Part shown: one piece after another, positions 14,602 to 15,411 of the stretch
Position numbering within the stretch: position 1 is the stretch's first letter
How the letters are laid out: each line of letters begins with the position of its first letter
NCBI GenBank assembly: GCA_946405475.1
Contig: CAMJHI010000025.1
Coordinates: 1 to 15,411 of the forward strand
Direction of reading: 5' to 3'
Origin: an uncultured Clostridia bacterium
GTDB taxonomy: Bacteria; Bacillota; Clostridia; Oscillospirales; Acutalibacteraceae
DNA length: 15,411 nt
Program-made: the position numbers and the translations under genes
The notes under the pieces: model-generated
The model's input: only the letters and a program-made list of their open reading frames with translations
What the model was told of the DNA's origin: nothing
Databases searched by the model: none

Positions 14602-15279
14602 ATGAAAGCAAGTAAAAAGCTCCTTGCGCTTCTCCTGTCGCTCCTGCTCGCCTGCTCCTCGTTCGCCCTGTTTGCCAACGCGGCCGAAACCCCGAAAACG
14701 CAGAAGCTGATCGACGCGATCAACGGCGGTCAGGCGGTGAGCGTGACGCTCAGAGCCGGCAGCACTCCGTTCGGCAACTCCTCTGACACGTTCGTCATCA
14801 AGGGCAACGCGCTGGCGTATGAGTACAACACGGGGCTTTTCAACGTTCGCCTTGTGTTCAAGGACGGCGTGCTCTACGGCTACCTGCCCAAGCTGCCGTT
14901 CCTGTATGTAAAGCTGGGCAGCGAAGAGCTTGGCATGCTCGGTCTCGACGTGCCGACTTTGGTTAAGACCGTGACCGGCGTGACCTTCGCCATTCTGCGC
15001 TACGTCAAGAGCTATCAGGAAACCATCGACGGCGTGACCTATGACGTGGAAGAATATTTCGACAACGCCACTGTCACGGCGAAATTCTGCTACGTCGGCG
15101 ACCAGCTCAAGCTGCTCAAGGTGACCGACGCGCAGACCCATTCCGTGCAGAACACCTATTTTGAAAACATCTCGTTCGACGTGAGCGATTCCGCGGTCGC
15201 CGTGCCGGTCGGCATCAACGTCACCCCGCTGATCAGGCTGTTCCTCGGTTCGCTGCTCGCCGGTGCGCTCACCGCGTAA
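14602..15279 (+). CDS. Small secreted protein of unknown function
   Basis: The 225-residue protein has a clear signal peptide: a basic start (MKASKK), a hydrophobic core (about 7-24) and a likely signal peptidase I site after ANA (residue 27). A cysteine at 18 in LLAC is a weak lipobox candidate, so a lipoprotein is possible. The mature part is beta-rich with alternating strands and turns (for example VSVTLRAG, TFVIKGNALAYEYN, RLVFKDGVLYGYLPK). It faintly recalls the LolA/LppX-like fold of lipid-binding envelope proteins, but that is only an impression. The last 20 residues (from about 206) are hydrophobic, with LLAGAL near the end. I do not recognise the family. It lies 21 bases after the beta-helix gene and is the last gene before the terminator. 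The ATG at 14602 follows AAAGG (14586-14590) at a slightly long spacing. Confidence 0.7.
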   Translation: MKASKKLLALLLSLLLACSSFALFANAAETPKTQKLIDAINGGQAVSVTLRAGSTPFGNSSDTFVIKGNALAYEYNTGLFNVRLVFKDGVLYGYLPKLPFLYVKLGSEELGMLGLDVPTLVKTVTGVTFAILRYVKSYQETIDGVTYDVEEYFDNATVTAKFCYVGDQLKLLKVTDAQTHSVQNTYFENISFDVSDSAVAVPVGINVTPLIRLFLGSLLAGALTA

Positions 15280-15300
15280 AGGTAAACAACATAAAAAGAT

Positions 15301-15340
15301 AACTCCTGCGTGCCTGTTAACCAAGCCGCAGGAGTTTTGT
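15301..15340 (+). terminator. Rho-independent terminator closing the operon
   Basis: AACTCCTGCG (15301-15310) pairs over ten bases with CGCAGGAGTT (15327-15336), with a loop of 16 bases that can add two further pairs. The 3' side runs directly into TTTTGTTATT. It lies 22 bases after the last stop codon. An A-rich run before the stem could let it also work weakly in reverse. It fits as the end of the long plus-strand gene series. Confidence 0.9.
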
Positions 15341-15357
15341 TATTCATTTGGCAGGCC

Positions 15358-15394
15358 GCGCTTCGCGCCGGGGAACCCCCGGCGAGGGTTCCCC
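15358..15394. repeat. GC-rich double palindrome at the right edge
   Basis: Two adjacent inverted repeats lie beyond the terminator. GCGC/GCGC (15358-15361 and 15365-15368) has a 3-base loop. A perfect 9-base stem, GGGGAACCC (15370-15378) with GGGTTCCCC (15386-15394), encloses a 7-base loop. No T-run follows, so these are not ordinary terminators. The design resembles intergenic palindromic elements that recur in some genomes, but only one copy is visible here, so repetitiveness is unproven. The window ends 17 bases later. Confidence 0.45.
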
Positions 15395-15411
15395 ACGCCG
15401 AAACAGTCCAC

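Noticed and set aside
14074..15324. Long minus-strand open frame across the last two genes
   Set aside because: It runs through the terminator stem and across two signal-peptide genes on the plus strand. Its composition (His/Arg/Glu/Gln-rich, low complexity) is that of a shadow.

Overview
The window reads as a chromosomal stretch of a GC-rich, gut-type Clostridia bacterium, most likely in the Oscillospiraceae/Ruminococcaceae sphere. This is inferred from three things: Firmicutes gene families (a paired EcfA1/EcfA2/EcfT module, a ClpE-type unfoldase, a protein resembling the clostridial DUF5711 family), strong AGGAGG-type ribosome binding sites, and TTG/GTG starts. No rRNA, tRNA, CRISPR array, insertion sequence or phage gene was seen.

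Layout: an AT-rich intergenic island at the left edge (about 1-197) carries two divergent promoters. The leftward one would serve a gene of which only the first codons (18 to 1, minus strand) lie in the window. The rightward one is a near-consensus sigma-A promoter at 103-131. From 198 to 15279 all genes are on the plus strand, separated by at most 30 bases and often overlapping or nearly so. A rho-independent terminator follows at 15301-15340. The simplest reading is one long transcription unit of 15 genes: ruvC-ruvA-ruvB (Holliday junction resolution), glmM (UDP-GlcNAc precursor synthesis), an rRNA methyltransferase-like gene, ecfA1-ecfA2-ecfT (energizing module of a vitamin/metal ECF transporter), truA (tRNA pseudouridine), a membrane-anchored propeller-like protein, a CvpA-family membrane protein, pgsA (phosphatidylglycerol phosphate synthase), a ClpE-like AAA+ unfoldase, a secreted right-handed beta-helix protein and a small secreted protein of unknown function.

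The first nine genes are housekeeping genes of information processing, precursor supply and transport. The later genes are mostly envelope-related: a membrane-tethered propeller, CvpA, phospholipid synthesis, and two exported proteins, with a zinc-finger unfoldase between them.

The most striking irregularity is an in-frame TGA (13381-13383) that splits the beta-helix gene into two segments in the same reading frame. TGA clearly ends other genes here (ruvC, ecfA2, ecfT, truA, the propeller gene), so this is a nonsense mutation, a sequencing error or, much less likely, recoding. I did not find convincing evidence of a wholly new system. The best leads are the interrupted gene, the ClpE variant with its acidic linker inside a housekeeping operon, and the linked envelope genes.
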